From an uncultured Bacteroidota bacterium (GTDB lineage Bacteria > Bacteroidota > Bacteroidia > B-17B0 > Aurantibacillaceae), in NCBI GenBank assembly GCA_937868675.1, contig CALMNJ010000289.1, forward strand, positions 1 to 8,992: 8,992 nt of DNA, read 5' to 3'. The position numbers and the translations under genes are program-made. The notes beneath the pieces were generated by a model. The model was not told the origin of the DNA. It saw only the letters and a program-made list of their open reading frames with translations, and did no database searches. Positions 1-6,312 of this stretch are shown piece after piece (positions within the stretch are counted from its first letter, which is position 1; each line of letters opens with the position of its first letter).

Positions 1-39
1 GCCCTTGCCCTTAGATACTTAGGTTTTAGAAATTTTAAA

Positions 40-1020
40 TCAAAAAAAAGCCCCAACGAGAAATACGATAAGTGCGATTAGCAAAGGCCGTTTCAGCGGG
101 CCGGGAACCCTGAACCCATATTTTGTTTTTATATTGTTCGCACCGGTATACGCGGGCCCTATTTTAAAACCCTCATCCCCTGGCTCCTCAATTGGAAGCA
201 CTTGTTTTACCGGCTCTTCCTGTGGTAACATAACCGAATAGCCGCTTGTTACCTGCACAGTATAAACATCAGGAGGCACCAGCTTCCACCAATCGGTTAT
301 CATTACTGTTCCTCCAATGGGATGTGGCTGCCCGAAATCCGGATTTACGGTGAACACAAGTGGAGCGCCCACGATAGTAATGGCAGGTGTTTGAGGCTTT
401 ACCATAAACTCCAAAGCAAACACGGCACTGGCTTTAACCGTATCGGCACGAAGCGGTAATTTAAAAATGGTGTCATTTACCTCCGGTGTCAATGAATCGC
501 CATACGAAACTTTTAAATCAAACTCCGCTTCGCGAATGTCTTTTTCAAGAAGAATAAAACTAAAGCGCCCGCCCGAATCGGTTTTTGAACTATAAATACT
601 GCTGTCGCGCTGAATGATGGTGAGCCCGGCATCAGCCAGCGCAAGTCCGGTTTCCTTATTCGTGAGTTTTCCTTCAAGCCTCAGCGGAAACCGCAGCAAC
701 CCGAACTTAAAAGGCGTTGACACGCTTGTGGAGTCAGGGTTTATTGCAGGGGTGGTTTGTGCATCAGTCCCCGTACCAAGCAGGCTCAGCAGCGATAAGG
801 TTAGTGGCGCATAATTGCGTGTTTCAAATCGCGAAGTGTGGTATTCCAGCTGGTCGTTATTGAAACGCCCGCAAAACATGGATTCTTTTACCGTGTCCAG
901 ATTTGTTTTCGTGTAATCCTGCACTGCTTTTTGGCAGGCTTCGCAAAACTTTCCCTTTTCATGATCCTGCATACTGTTCCAGTCAATTTTACAGGGAAAT
1001 ATAAGTTTGGCTTTTTTCAT
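40..1020 (-). CDS. Membrane-anchored carboxypeptidase-regulatory-like domain protein with Cys-rich N-terminus
   Basis: The 326-residue protein starts with a short soluble segment holding four cysteines: C10 in FPCKIDW, C26 and C29 in GKFCEACQKAV, and C50 in MFCGRF. The pattern PC..W..M...KG.FC..CQK.V.DYT is a recurrent Bacteroidota N-terminus, often ahead of a carboxypeptidase-regulatory-like or CnaB-like beta-sandwich, and it looks able to bind metal. A hydrophobic stretch follows at about 71-87. A regulatory-like domain lies at about 113-205, with GKLTNKETGLALADAGLTI and later TDSGGRFSF. A final hydrophobic segment at 311-326 ends the protein. The reading frame is open upstream to 1185, but I chose ATG 1020 because MKKAKLIFPC matches how such proteins begin; ATG 1029 (MRVMKK) is also possible. 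The role is unknown. It is divergent from the Nnr gene. I am fairly sure it is a real gene and moderately sure of the family; the topology is inferred from hydrophobicity alone. Confidence 0.75.
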   Translation of the reverse strand: MKKAKLIFPCKIDWNSMQDHEKGKFCEACQKAVQDYTKTNLDTVKESMFCGRFNNDQLEYHTSRFETRNYAPLTLSLLSLLGTGTDAQTTPAINPDSTSVSTPFKFGLLRFPLRLEGKLTNKETGLALADAGLTIIQRDSSIYSSKTDSGGRFSFILLEKDIREAEFDLKVSYGDSLTPEVNDTIFKLPLRADTVKASAVFALEFMVKPQTPAITIVGAPLVFTVNPDFGQPHPIGGTVMITDWWKLVPPDVYTVQVTSGYSVMLPQEEPVKQVLPIEEPGDEGFKIGPAYTGANNIKTKYGFRVPGPLKRPLLIALIVFLVGAFF

Positions 1021-1053
1021 CACGCGCATCAAAACAAGAAAGGTGTGGGCGCC

Positions 1054-1097
1054 TGCCGCAGATGCCGGGTGTAAAGCATAGCAGACCATCTGCGGCA
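1054..1097. repeat. 11-bp perfect inverted repeat, 22-nt loop
   Basis: TGCCGCAGATG at 1054-1064 is exactly complementary to CATCTGCGGCA at 1087-1097. Each arm is followed directly by CCGGG. No T-run follows on either strand, so it does not look like an intrinsic terminator. Transcribed from the left gene's promoter it would lie in or near its 5' leader. It could be half of a REP-like interspersed element. Confidence 0.65.
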
Positions 1098-1117
1098 CCG
1101 GGCTGTCCTTAGTCGCT

Positions 1118-1163
1118 TTTTGCTTTTCGGTTTCTGAGGCACCCGAAGAGCCGAAAAGCAAAA
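1118..1163. repeat. 13-bp perfect inverted repeat, 20-nt loop
   Basis: TTTTGCTTTTCGG at 1118-1130 is exactly complementary to CCGAAAAGCAAAA at 1151-1163. The loop contains a further CCGAA (1143-1147) that could pair with TTCGG (1126-1130), so two alternative stems are possible. It lies only 20 bp from the preceding inverted repeat, suggesting one composite element. The role is unknown: leader structure, protein-binding site or interspersed palindrome are all possible. Confidence 0.65.
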
Positions 1164-1302
1164 GAGCTCCAACAGGCCACTCCATCCCTGGCGCATCGTT
1201 TCCGTATTAATAGTAAATAAAAAACCCACAGACCGTTTATGTTTCACACTCAGGCCTTGCACCTCAAATAAAGTGCCTCAAATGGGTTGCGATGGCCAAA
1301 CC

Positions 1303-1336
1303 TTTAAACCACTTAGTGAATAAACCCTTACATTTA
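1303..1336 (+). promoter_or_regulatory. Weak candidate Bacteroidota-type promoter for the Nnr gene
   Basis: TACATTTA at 1329-1336 matches the Bacteroidota -7 element TAnnTTTG at all positions but the last. TTTA at 1303-1306 would be the -33 element (consensus TTTG), 22 bases upstream. Both halves carry a mismatch and the resulting leader would be very short, so this is only a candidate. Confidence 0.2.
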
Positions 1337-1356
1337 GGCGGGTAAAATATGCTCCG

Positions 1357-2868
1357 ATGAAAATTTTAAGTGCTTCACAAATCCGCGAAGTGGATGCGTA
1401 CACGATTCAACACGAGCCGGTAACATCCATTGACCTGATGGAGCGGGCCGCACGCGCCTGCTTTAAACGAATGCTGCGCCTTGTGGAACACGACACCTCG
1501 GTGTTTGTGTTTTGCGGAAAAGGGAATAACGGCGGCGATGGCCTGGCGCTGGCACGGATGCTAAGCGATTCAGGCTTTCACTGCATCACCATTCTGGTAA
1601 ATCATACCCAAACATTCAGCAGCGACGCGCAGCAAAATTTTAATCGCCTTAAAGAAAAATATGCTGCGGGCATCATCGAAATAAATTCTTCAGCCGATTT
1701 TGCATCCATTCCCGTTATATCGGGTGCAGTGGCCGTTGACGCGCTGCTTGGTACAGGTATAAACAAACCCGTTGAAGGTCTGCTGGGCGATGTGATTCGC
1801 TTTGTAAATGCAGGTTTCAGATATATTATTAGTATTGACATGCCAAGCGGCCTGTTTACCGACCAAAGCGCATCTCAAAACAAAAATATCGTAAGGGCTT
1901 CGCTCGTTCTTAGTTTTCAGTTTCCAAAACTAACTTTTTTGTTGCCTGAAAATAATGAGTTTGTAAAACACTTCGAGATCATCAACATCGGCCTGGATAC
2001 AACGGCCATTGCGGCTCAAAAAACCAGCCAGTATTATACCACCGGCGACGCCATACGTCCGCTGTTAAAGCCCCGCAATAAATTTTCGCACAAGGGCACT
2101 TATGGTCATGCCTTACTTATGGCGGGCAGTAAAGGTAAAAGTGGCGCAGCCATTATCAGTGCAAAGGCTGCTATGCGAAGTGGTTGCGGACGCTTAACCG
2201 TATCATCCAATCCGGAAACCATCAGGGCCCTCTTAAGTCAATTGCCCGAAGCCATGAGCATGGAGTCGGATGCAGAACAAATTGAAGGGATTGATAAACC
2301 CGAAAATTACGACGCCATTGCCTTCGGACCCGGGGTCGGATTTCATGAGGACACGCAGCACACACTCAAAAAAATTCTCCAGTACTACAGTGGTAAACTC
2401 GTGATAGATGCCGATGGACTGACCATGTTATCGGAGAATAAAACCTGGCTTGGGTTTTTGCCTCCCGAAACGATACTTACACCGCACCCAAAAGAATTTG
2501 AACGCCTGTGCGGAAAACAAAACGACGGCTTTGAAAGACTGCATGCATTAAAACAATTCGCCATTAAAAACAATTGCATTGTGGTGCTTAAAGGCGCTCA
2601 CACCGCAGTGGCGATGCCCGATGGCAATACGTTTTTTAACGCCAGCGGTAATGCCAGCCTGGCAAAAGCAGGCAGCGGTGATGCACTCACCGGAATTATT
2701 TTGGGCCTGCTTAGCCGTGGCTACACACCGCCGCAGGCAGCGCTCATTGGCGTTTACATGCATGGCCTGGCCGCCGATTTGTACACACAAAAACGAAGCG
2801 CCGAAAGCATGCTCATCAGCGATGTCATTGAGCTTCTGCCCAAGGCATTTAAACAACTCGAAGCCTGA
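1357..2868 (+). CDS. nnr: Bifunctional NAD(P)H-hydrate epimerase / ADP-dependent NAD(P)HX dehydratase
   Basis: This cytoplasmic metabolite-repair enzyme interconverts the R and S epimers of hydrated NAD(P)H and dehydrates the S form back to NAD(P)H, using ADP in bacterial enzymes. The 503-residue length is typical for the fused form. The N-terminal YjeF_N epimerase domain (about 1-215) has CGKGNNGGDGLALA at 53-66, DALLGTG at 128-134 and IDMPSG at 160-165. The C-terminal ribokinase-like dehydratase domain (about 225-500) has HKGTYGHALLMAGS at 245-258, AFGPGVG at 322-328, VIDADGL at 349-355, LTPHPKEFERL at 374-384, VVLKGAHT at 409-416 and KAGSGDALTG at 437-446, with the expected catalytic Asp at 442. 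All key motifs look intact. The start follows an AT-rich leader without a clear Shine-Dalgarno. The gene appears to stand alone; the next gene starts 78 bases later and is functionally unrelated. Confidence 0.97.
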   Translation: MKILSASQIREVDAYTIQHEPVTSIDLMERAARACFKRMLRLVEHDTSVFVFCGKGNNGGDGLALARMLSDSGFHCITILVNHTQTFSSDAQQNFNRLKEKYAAGIIEINSSADFASIPVISGAVAVDALLGTGINKPVEGLLGDVIRFVNAGFRYIISIDMPSGLFTDQSASQNKNIVRASLVLSFQFPKLTFLLPENNEFVKHFEIINIGLDTTAIAAQKTSQYYTTGDAIRPLLKPRNKFSHKGTYGHALLMAGSKGKSGAAIISAKAAMRSGCGRLTVSSNPETIRALLSQLPEAMSMESDAEQIEGIDKPENYDAIAFGPGVGFHEDTQHTLKKILQYYSGKLVIDADGLTMLSENKTWLGFLPPETILTPHPKEFERLCGKQNDGFERLHALKQFAIKNNCIVVLKGAHTAVAMPDGNTFFNASGNASLAKAGSGDALTGIILGLLSRGYTPPQAALIGVYMHGLAADLYTQKRSAESMLISDVIELLPKAFKQLEA

Positions 2869-2884
2869 TGGCTGGTAAATAGCG

Positions 2885-2910
2885 ATTTAGATTAAACCTT
2901 TAAATTTTTG
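2885..2910 (+). promoter_or_regulatory. Weak candidate promoter for the T9SS-exported protein gene
   Basis: AATTTTTG at 2903-2910 matches TAnnTTTG except at the first base, and TTTA at 2885-2888 would be an imperfect -33 box at a short spacing. The stretch is AT-rich and lies just before the gene, leaving a leader of roughly 30 bases. No terminator is visible between the Nnr stop and here, so read-through transcription is equally possible. Confidence 0.22.
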
Positions 2911-2946
2911 AGTGGTCTTAGTAATAACAACTAAACAATCAACCCC

Positions 2947-4176
2947 ATGAAAAAATCTCTACTCTTAGGGTGCATTATTACAACAACAATGTGCGCCCAA
3001 AATCCCGTGCACTTTCGTATTCACTCGCACAACGAAATTCAGGATATTCAAAAAGGAATAGACTACACAGTGGCAACAACCTACAACAATATTAAAACGG
3101 TGGTGTACCGCATCAGAGATACCGTTCAGAAATACCAGGCCAGGTGGAATATGCAGGTTGAATCAAATCTGGTGCGCGGCTGCCTGCTTAATGATAACGC
3201 CTACAGCTCGGCCACCGATATGCTTCAGTCTATGGATTCGCACTCGCTTATTGAAGTAGATCCCCACAACCATCTTAACCTCGCACCTGGCATGAACTAT
3301 AACCCTTATAATTATGCCGATGTAGCTCATTTGCTCGACTCCTCCGGCCTTACACCTCCACGCACCAATGTAGGCGGGTATTTATATAAAAACACCGACT
3401 GGACTTACCCAACAACCGACGATTGGACACAATGGAAGAATGGCCTTAAGGGAAACACGTTTACATCTTACACCTGGACACCAACCACGTTGTGGGGAGG
3501 CGGAACGCCCGGACATGTGGCTGACTTTAATGCTTTTGGTGTGTGGCGTCCTGCCGGAACCAACAGCGTTACCTTTGGCAATAACGACCCCTCAGGGCTT
3601 ATTAATATTGGCAACGGCTGCAAAAAATGGTCAATAGAAGACACCACTAATGTAACCGCACTCTATAACTATGTAAGTTCATACATTGAGTGGTGTTATG
3701 CACAGCCAACCGGCACCAACACATTTTATACGGCAAGCGCCACCATGAATTTCAGGGGCTTTTTGTCGGTGGCAATTGTTGACAGCGTTTCAAAATTCAT
3801 CAGGAGCATGGACGGGCTCAAAAAACAAAATAAAATCATCTGGGAAAACCTCTCCGATACACGGGCAACCTGGCTGACGGTTCACTCAAACGCCAACGAC
3901 TATTTTGTGGTGCAGTGCACAGGTATTGTTTTGGGGATTGATCAGGACAAGCTTAATAAAAAGGGATTTGGGTTTTATCCTAACCCGGCATCAGATGAAA
4001 TTACCGTGCTTAATCAATCGGGCAAAAACGAAATAAAAATATACGATATGCCTGGAAACCTGCTGCTTTCTGAATCTTCAGAAAAAAACGAAACAACAGT
4101 TGATATTAAACGGCTTCCAAAGGGCGTTTACCTCATTGCGGTTGGATCGCAGTACGAAAGACTAATAAAAGAATAA
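2947..4176 (+). CDS. T9SS-exported protein, type A sorting domain, activity unknown
   Basis: The 409-residue protein has a Sec signal peptide (KK, a hydrophobic run, then MCA before Q18). Its C-terminal T9SS type A sorting domain (about 338-409) has the motifs FYPNPASDEITV (343-354), KIYDMPGNLLL (364-374) and LPKGVYLIAV (390-399). It should therefore cross the outer membrane by T9SS and be anchored or released. The central region (about 20-330) is rich in Trp, His, Asp and Tyr. Notable stretches are RIHSHNE (24-30), LIEVDPHNHLN (101-111), NYADVAHLLDSSG (122-134), NVGGYL (141-146) and GGTPGHVADFNAFGVWRP (185-202). The clustered HxH, HNH and H..D residues, together with NYADV and VGG, suggest a metal-dependent hydrolase such as a polysaccharide-deacetylase-like barrel. 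That is inference, not a recognised family match. The start is set by the signal peptide. The gene ends about 170 bases before a shared hairpin terminator. Confidence 0.85.
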   Translation: MKKSLLLGCIITTTMCAQNPVHFRIHSHNEIQDIQKGIDYTVATTYNNIKTVVYRIRDTVQKYQARWNMQVESNLVRGCLLNDNAYSSATDMLQSMDSHSLIEVDPHNHLNLAPGMNYNPYNYADVAHLLDSSGLTPPRTNVGGYLYKNTDWTYPTTDDWTQWKNGLKGNTFTSYTWTPTTLWGGGTPGHVADFNAFGVWRPAGTNSVTFGNNDPSGLINIGNGCKKWSIEDTTNVTALYNYVSSYIEWCYAQPTGTNTFYTASATMNFRGFLSVAIVDSVSKFIRSMDGLKKQNKIIWENLSDTRATWLTVHSNANDYFVVQCTGIVLGIDQDKLNKKGFGFYPNPASDEITVLNQSGKNEIKIYDMPGNLLLSESSEKNETTVDIKRLPKGVYLIAVGSQYERLIKE

Positions 4177-4215
4177 ACACAGCGAAATGGTTTGGCAAAA
4201 CGGGGTTTTCGTTTC

Positions 4216-4347
4216 TTAATCCACCTGCATTTCAAAGTCAATTCCAAACACGTTTTGCAAATCATGTGTTACGATAGATCCGGTCAATTTACCCTGTTGC
4301 ATTCACAATGCAGAAAAACGAGACGATCAATTTGAAAGAATGTCAAA
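4216..4347 (-). pseudogene. Decayed C-terminal fragment of an iron/heme/B12-type ABC transporter ATPase (probable)
   Basis: One minus-strand frame reads FDILSN, stop, SSRFSAL, stop, then MQQGKLTGSIVTHD, LQNVFGIDFEMQVD, stop. Proteins of the FecE/HmuV/BtuD type end with a very similar layout: HD-[IL]-NLA-xRF-, hydrophobics, then [LM]xxGK[IL], a short G-containing linker, [IV]LTxExL, xxVFGIxxE. The second part fits well (QGKL, IVTHDLQNVFGIDFE) and the first part weakly (FDI...SRFSAL for the H-loop region). Two in-frame stops and a shortened linker imply decay, and no Walker or signature motif is present nearby. The last 28 codons alone could be read as a tiny ORF from ATG 4302. The match is from memory of the family, so confidence is limited. 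Confidence 0.35.
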
Positions 4348-4349
4348 TA

Positions 4350-4378
4350 AAAAGCCGCTGAATTTTACAGCGGCTTTT
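4350..4378. terminator. Rho-independent terminator, probably bidirectional
   Basis: AAAAGCCGCTG (4350-4360) pairs perfectly with CAGCGGCTTTT (4368-4378) around a 7-base loop. On the minus strand the stem is followed by a tract reading TTTTTATTT, and it lies about 18 bases past the stop of the SRPBCC/GyrI gene, so it should end that operon. On the plus strand CTTTTAT follows the stem, so it may also catch transcripts from the T9SS-protein gene that ends at 4176. Confidence 0.88.
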
Positions 4379-4395
4379 ATCACATTTGGTTTGTT

Positions 4396-5391
4396 TTATT
4401 TAACCAGGTAGTAAATGTTGGTGATCCATTTGCTTTCATCCTTCTCCTGCCCGCGGTCTGTAACATATTCTTCCAGCACAACACGCATCTCTTTGCCGTT
4501 CTTTTCAATATGCGCCATCAGGGCATCATGCGCTGCTTTCATTCCTTTGTCGGGCCCTGCATACATTATCCAGTAAGCTTTGCCTGCGGGCAGTGTAAAA
4601 TTTTCGTAGCCCTTAAGTTTGTTATCTTTTTTTACTTCGCAAACAGCAGCAACATCCGTTTCTTTTTCACTCCAGTTATAGTATATAGCACTTGGTGGTG
4701 ATTTTGGTTCTATTTTTGCAACACCCATATCAGTCATGAGTTTTGAATAATTGTTGCCGAAAAATTCACCCAGCTTTTCCATATTATTTTCAAGCGATAC
4801 AATTTCGCGCTTGCCAACATAATACCTTTCACCAAGATCAACCTCAACAATTTGGAACACAGGCGCCATTGGCATACTTTCAATTTGGGTTTTCATTTTG
4901 CTGAGTCCCTTTTCAAAAATCCCGCCCATCATTTTTTCCATGCTCACAAACAGCATTACCGGACGGAAAAAGAAAGGGGTTTCGCCTTTAAACACCCAAC
5001 TTACAACGGTTGAATCACCCGCCGGTTTTGTAATCAGGTACACATTGGCCTCGCCCCGACCTTCGAATGTCAGTTTTTGAGCAATGGTATCCTTGCTTAT
5101 TGAAATAATTTCCATTTTTCCCGAACCCACATCTTTATTTCCGGTCCAGGCAGTGCTGTGGCCAATTTTTCCGGCCTCGCCTGTATAGGTATGTGTCATC
5201 GCAGGGTCAAGGTCCACCCAGGGATTCCATTTTTCGTCAAAAAACTTAAGGTCGGCAAGCAAGGGCATTACGGTTTCTGTATTCCGTGCAATGGTGATGT
5301 CTTTTTGAAGACCTGACTCTTTAGGACCAATCAGCGCGAGAATGAGGTATATTACCACAAGCGCCAACAAAACATATAATACTTTTTTCAT
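4396..5391 (-). CDS. Membrane-anchored SRPBCC plus GyrI-like ligand-binding protein
   Basis: The 331-residue protein begins with MKK and a single hydrophobic helix (about 4-22), then GPKES, typical of an N-terminal membrane anchor. Residues about 26-170 look like an SRPBCC/polyketide-cyclase-like helix-grip domain: ARNTETVMPLLADLKFFDEKW, then WNPWVDLDP and a series of beta strands with TWTGNKD-like turns (here AWTGNKD) and VSWVFKGE. Residues about 178-331 look like a GyrI-like (AraC effector-binding type) small-molecule domain, with YYVGKRE, LPAGKAYWIMYAGP (267-280), EEYVTD (307-312) and a final KWITNIYYLV. There is no DNA-binding domain, so it is not an AraC or MerR regulator; the ligand is unknown. 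I chose ATG 5391 over a TTG at 5433 because the anchor begins there. The rhomboid gene ends 38 bases upstream on the same strand, so the two are probably co-transcribed. Confidence 0.85.
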   Translation of the reverse strand: MKKVLYVLLALVVIYLILALIGPKESGLQKDITIARNTETVMPLLADLKFFDEKWNPWVDLDPAMTHTYTGEAGKIGHSTAWTGNKDVGSGKMEIISISKDTIAQKLTFEGRGEANVYLITKPAGDSTVVSWVFKGETPFFFRPVMLFVSMEKMMGGIFEKGLSKMKTQIESMPMAPVFQIVEVDLGERYYVGKREIVSLENNMEKLGEFFGNNYSKLMTDMGVAKIEPKSPPSAIYYNWSEKETDVAAVCEVKKDNKLKGYENFTLPAGKAYWIMYAGPDKGMKAAHDALMAHIEKNGKEMRVVLEEYVTDRGQEKDESKWITNIYYLVK

Positions 5392-5429
5392 GGTTATTAT
5401 TTTTGCTTGGCTAAAAGTAAGAGAATTTT

Positions 5430-6155
5430 TCAACTTTCCCCTTTACCTTCCTCCCCCTTTTCACGGTATATGTAGTGTATGGTGATATTTTGCCCGGTAT
5501 CCGCTTCGTTTGTGGAACCCGGGTTCTGGTGTTCATCGTCATCATCCGTTTCTTTTTCCCAATCGTATATTTTACGTTTGGGCCCCTCGCTTCTATAATT
5601 AAACGCAACCAAAATACCCGCCAGCGAGCCAAACAAATGCCCTTCCCAGCTTACCTGAGGTTGAAACGGGAACACGCCCCAAACAATGCTGCCATACAAA
5701 AACAACACCAGTGCCGATACCACCATTAGTTGCAGATGCCTCCTGAACACACCGCTAAAAAACAAAAAAGCAGCCAGTCCGTATATCAGAGTGCTTGCCC
5801 CAATATGGTAGCTTGGGTTCCCGGCACCGTTGCGCCCGCCAATCCACAGCCAAAGGCCGCTAATCAGCCATATCCATAAAAAAGCCGCATGAGCTATTTT
5901 TTTGTAGAAGTAAAAAAGCATCATGCCCAATACAATAAGCGGCAAGCTGTTGGATGCCAGATGTTCAATATCGGCATGTATAAACACCGAGGTAATTACG
6001 CCGCGAAGCCCGGTTGCGGTGCGGGGCAAAACACCCCACTCCACAAACCTCGAACCAAAATGTTTCTGCATCCAGTACACCAGCCACAACACCATCACAA
6101 ACAGCAGCGGATAAAAAATGCTCTGATAAATTTGTTTTCCCAGATAGTTCTTCAC
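5430..6155 (-). CDS. Rhomboid family intramembrane serine protease
   Basis: The 241-residue inner-membrane protein has about six hydrophobic helices and the rhomboid catalytic landmarks: HLASN (H65, N69) in the second core helix, HIGAST (117-122) with the presumed nucleophile S121, and WEGHLFG with the presumed base H173. The usual GxSG is GAST here, with Thr122 in place of the second Gly. VEWGVLPRTATGLRGVITSVFIHAD (split at 38-49 and 50-62) and NYRSEGPKRK fit the Bacteroidota branch. After about residue 187 comes a hydrophilic tail with an acidic patch (DDDDE, 204-208) that is probably cytoplasmic. The start is GTG 6155: an in-frame TAA lies just two codons upstream, and the next Met falls inside the first helix. 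It would cleave membrane proteins within or near their transmembrane segments; the substrate is unknown. It is first in a likely operon with the SRPBCC/GyrI gene. Confidence 0.9.
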   Translation of the reverse strand: MKNYLGKQIYQSIFYPLLFVMVLWLVYWMQKHFGSRFVEWGVLPRTATGLRGVITSVFIHADIEHLASNSLPLIVLGMMLFYFYKKIAHAAFLWIWLISGLWLWIGGRNGAGNPSYHIGASTLIYGLAAFLFFSGVFRRHLQLMVVSALVLFLYGSIVWGVFPFQPQVSWEGHLFGSLAGILVAFNYRSEGPKRKIYDWEKETDDDDEHQNPGSTNEADTGQNITIHYIYREKGEEGKGES

Positions 6156-6312
6156 TTTTTAAAGTTCCGAAAAATCGTTTGCTTTTTTTTCGCCCCCTGC
6201 CCGTATTCCTTAATTATCTTAACTGCTAATCAGCCACTTAACATATTTTAAGGGAAGCCCTCTGCGACCTTTTCAACATATCCCCATACATAATTAAGAT
6301 AAAACAAAAGTC
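6156..6312. other. Divergent promoter region
   Basis: This AT-rich 157-bp gap separates the rhomboid and choice-of-anchor L genes, which are transcribed away from each other, so it should hold both promoters. I found no clear TTTG / TAnnTTTG pair on either strand. TATCTTAA (6215-6222) and TTAAGATA (6294-6301) are complementary but 71 bases apart in AT-rich DNA, so they may be chance. Confidence 0.4.

Larger units (their letters stand above)
1021..1356. other. Divergent intergenic region with inverted repeats
   Basis: These 336 bases separate two divergently transcribed genes. The half next to the left gene (about 1041-1175) is GC-rich and carries two long perfect inverted repeats, listed separately. 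The half next to the Nnr gene (about 1200-1356) is AT-rich, as expected for promoters. No convincing protein is encoded. The minus-strand frame that stays open from 1185 into the left gene reads through both repeats, but resembles nothing I know and is probably fortuitous. Confidence 0.6.

Noticed and set aside
1021..1185. In-frame upstream extension of the left minus-strand gene by 55 codons
   Set aside because: The extension reads through two palindromes, lacks resemblance to any protein I know, and the MKKAKLIFPC start fits the usual N-terminus of this protein type.
2548..2856. 102-codon minus-strand frame antisense to the dehydratase domain
   Set aside because: It is a shadow of the intact Nnr gene with no recognisable domain.
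4298..4312. Small hairpin TGCATT-CAC-AATGCA
   Set aside because: It is short, has no T-run on either strand and lies inside the probable ABC ATPase relic; likely chance.
5392..5433. TTG start for the SRPBCC/GyrI gene that overlaps the rhomboid stop codon
   Set aside because: It would add 14 polar residues ahead of a typical MKK plus hydrophobic anchor; ATG 5391 is the better start.
6215..6301. Complementary TATCTTAA and TTAAGATA in the divergent region as a possible operator pair
   Set aside because: The arms are only 8 bp, 71 bases apart, and made of AT-rich sequence where such matches occur easily.
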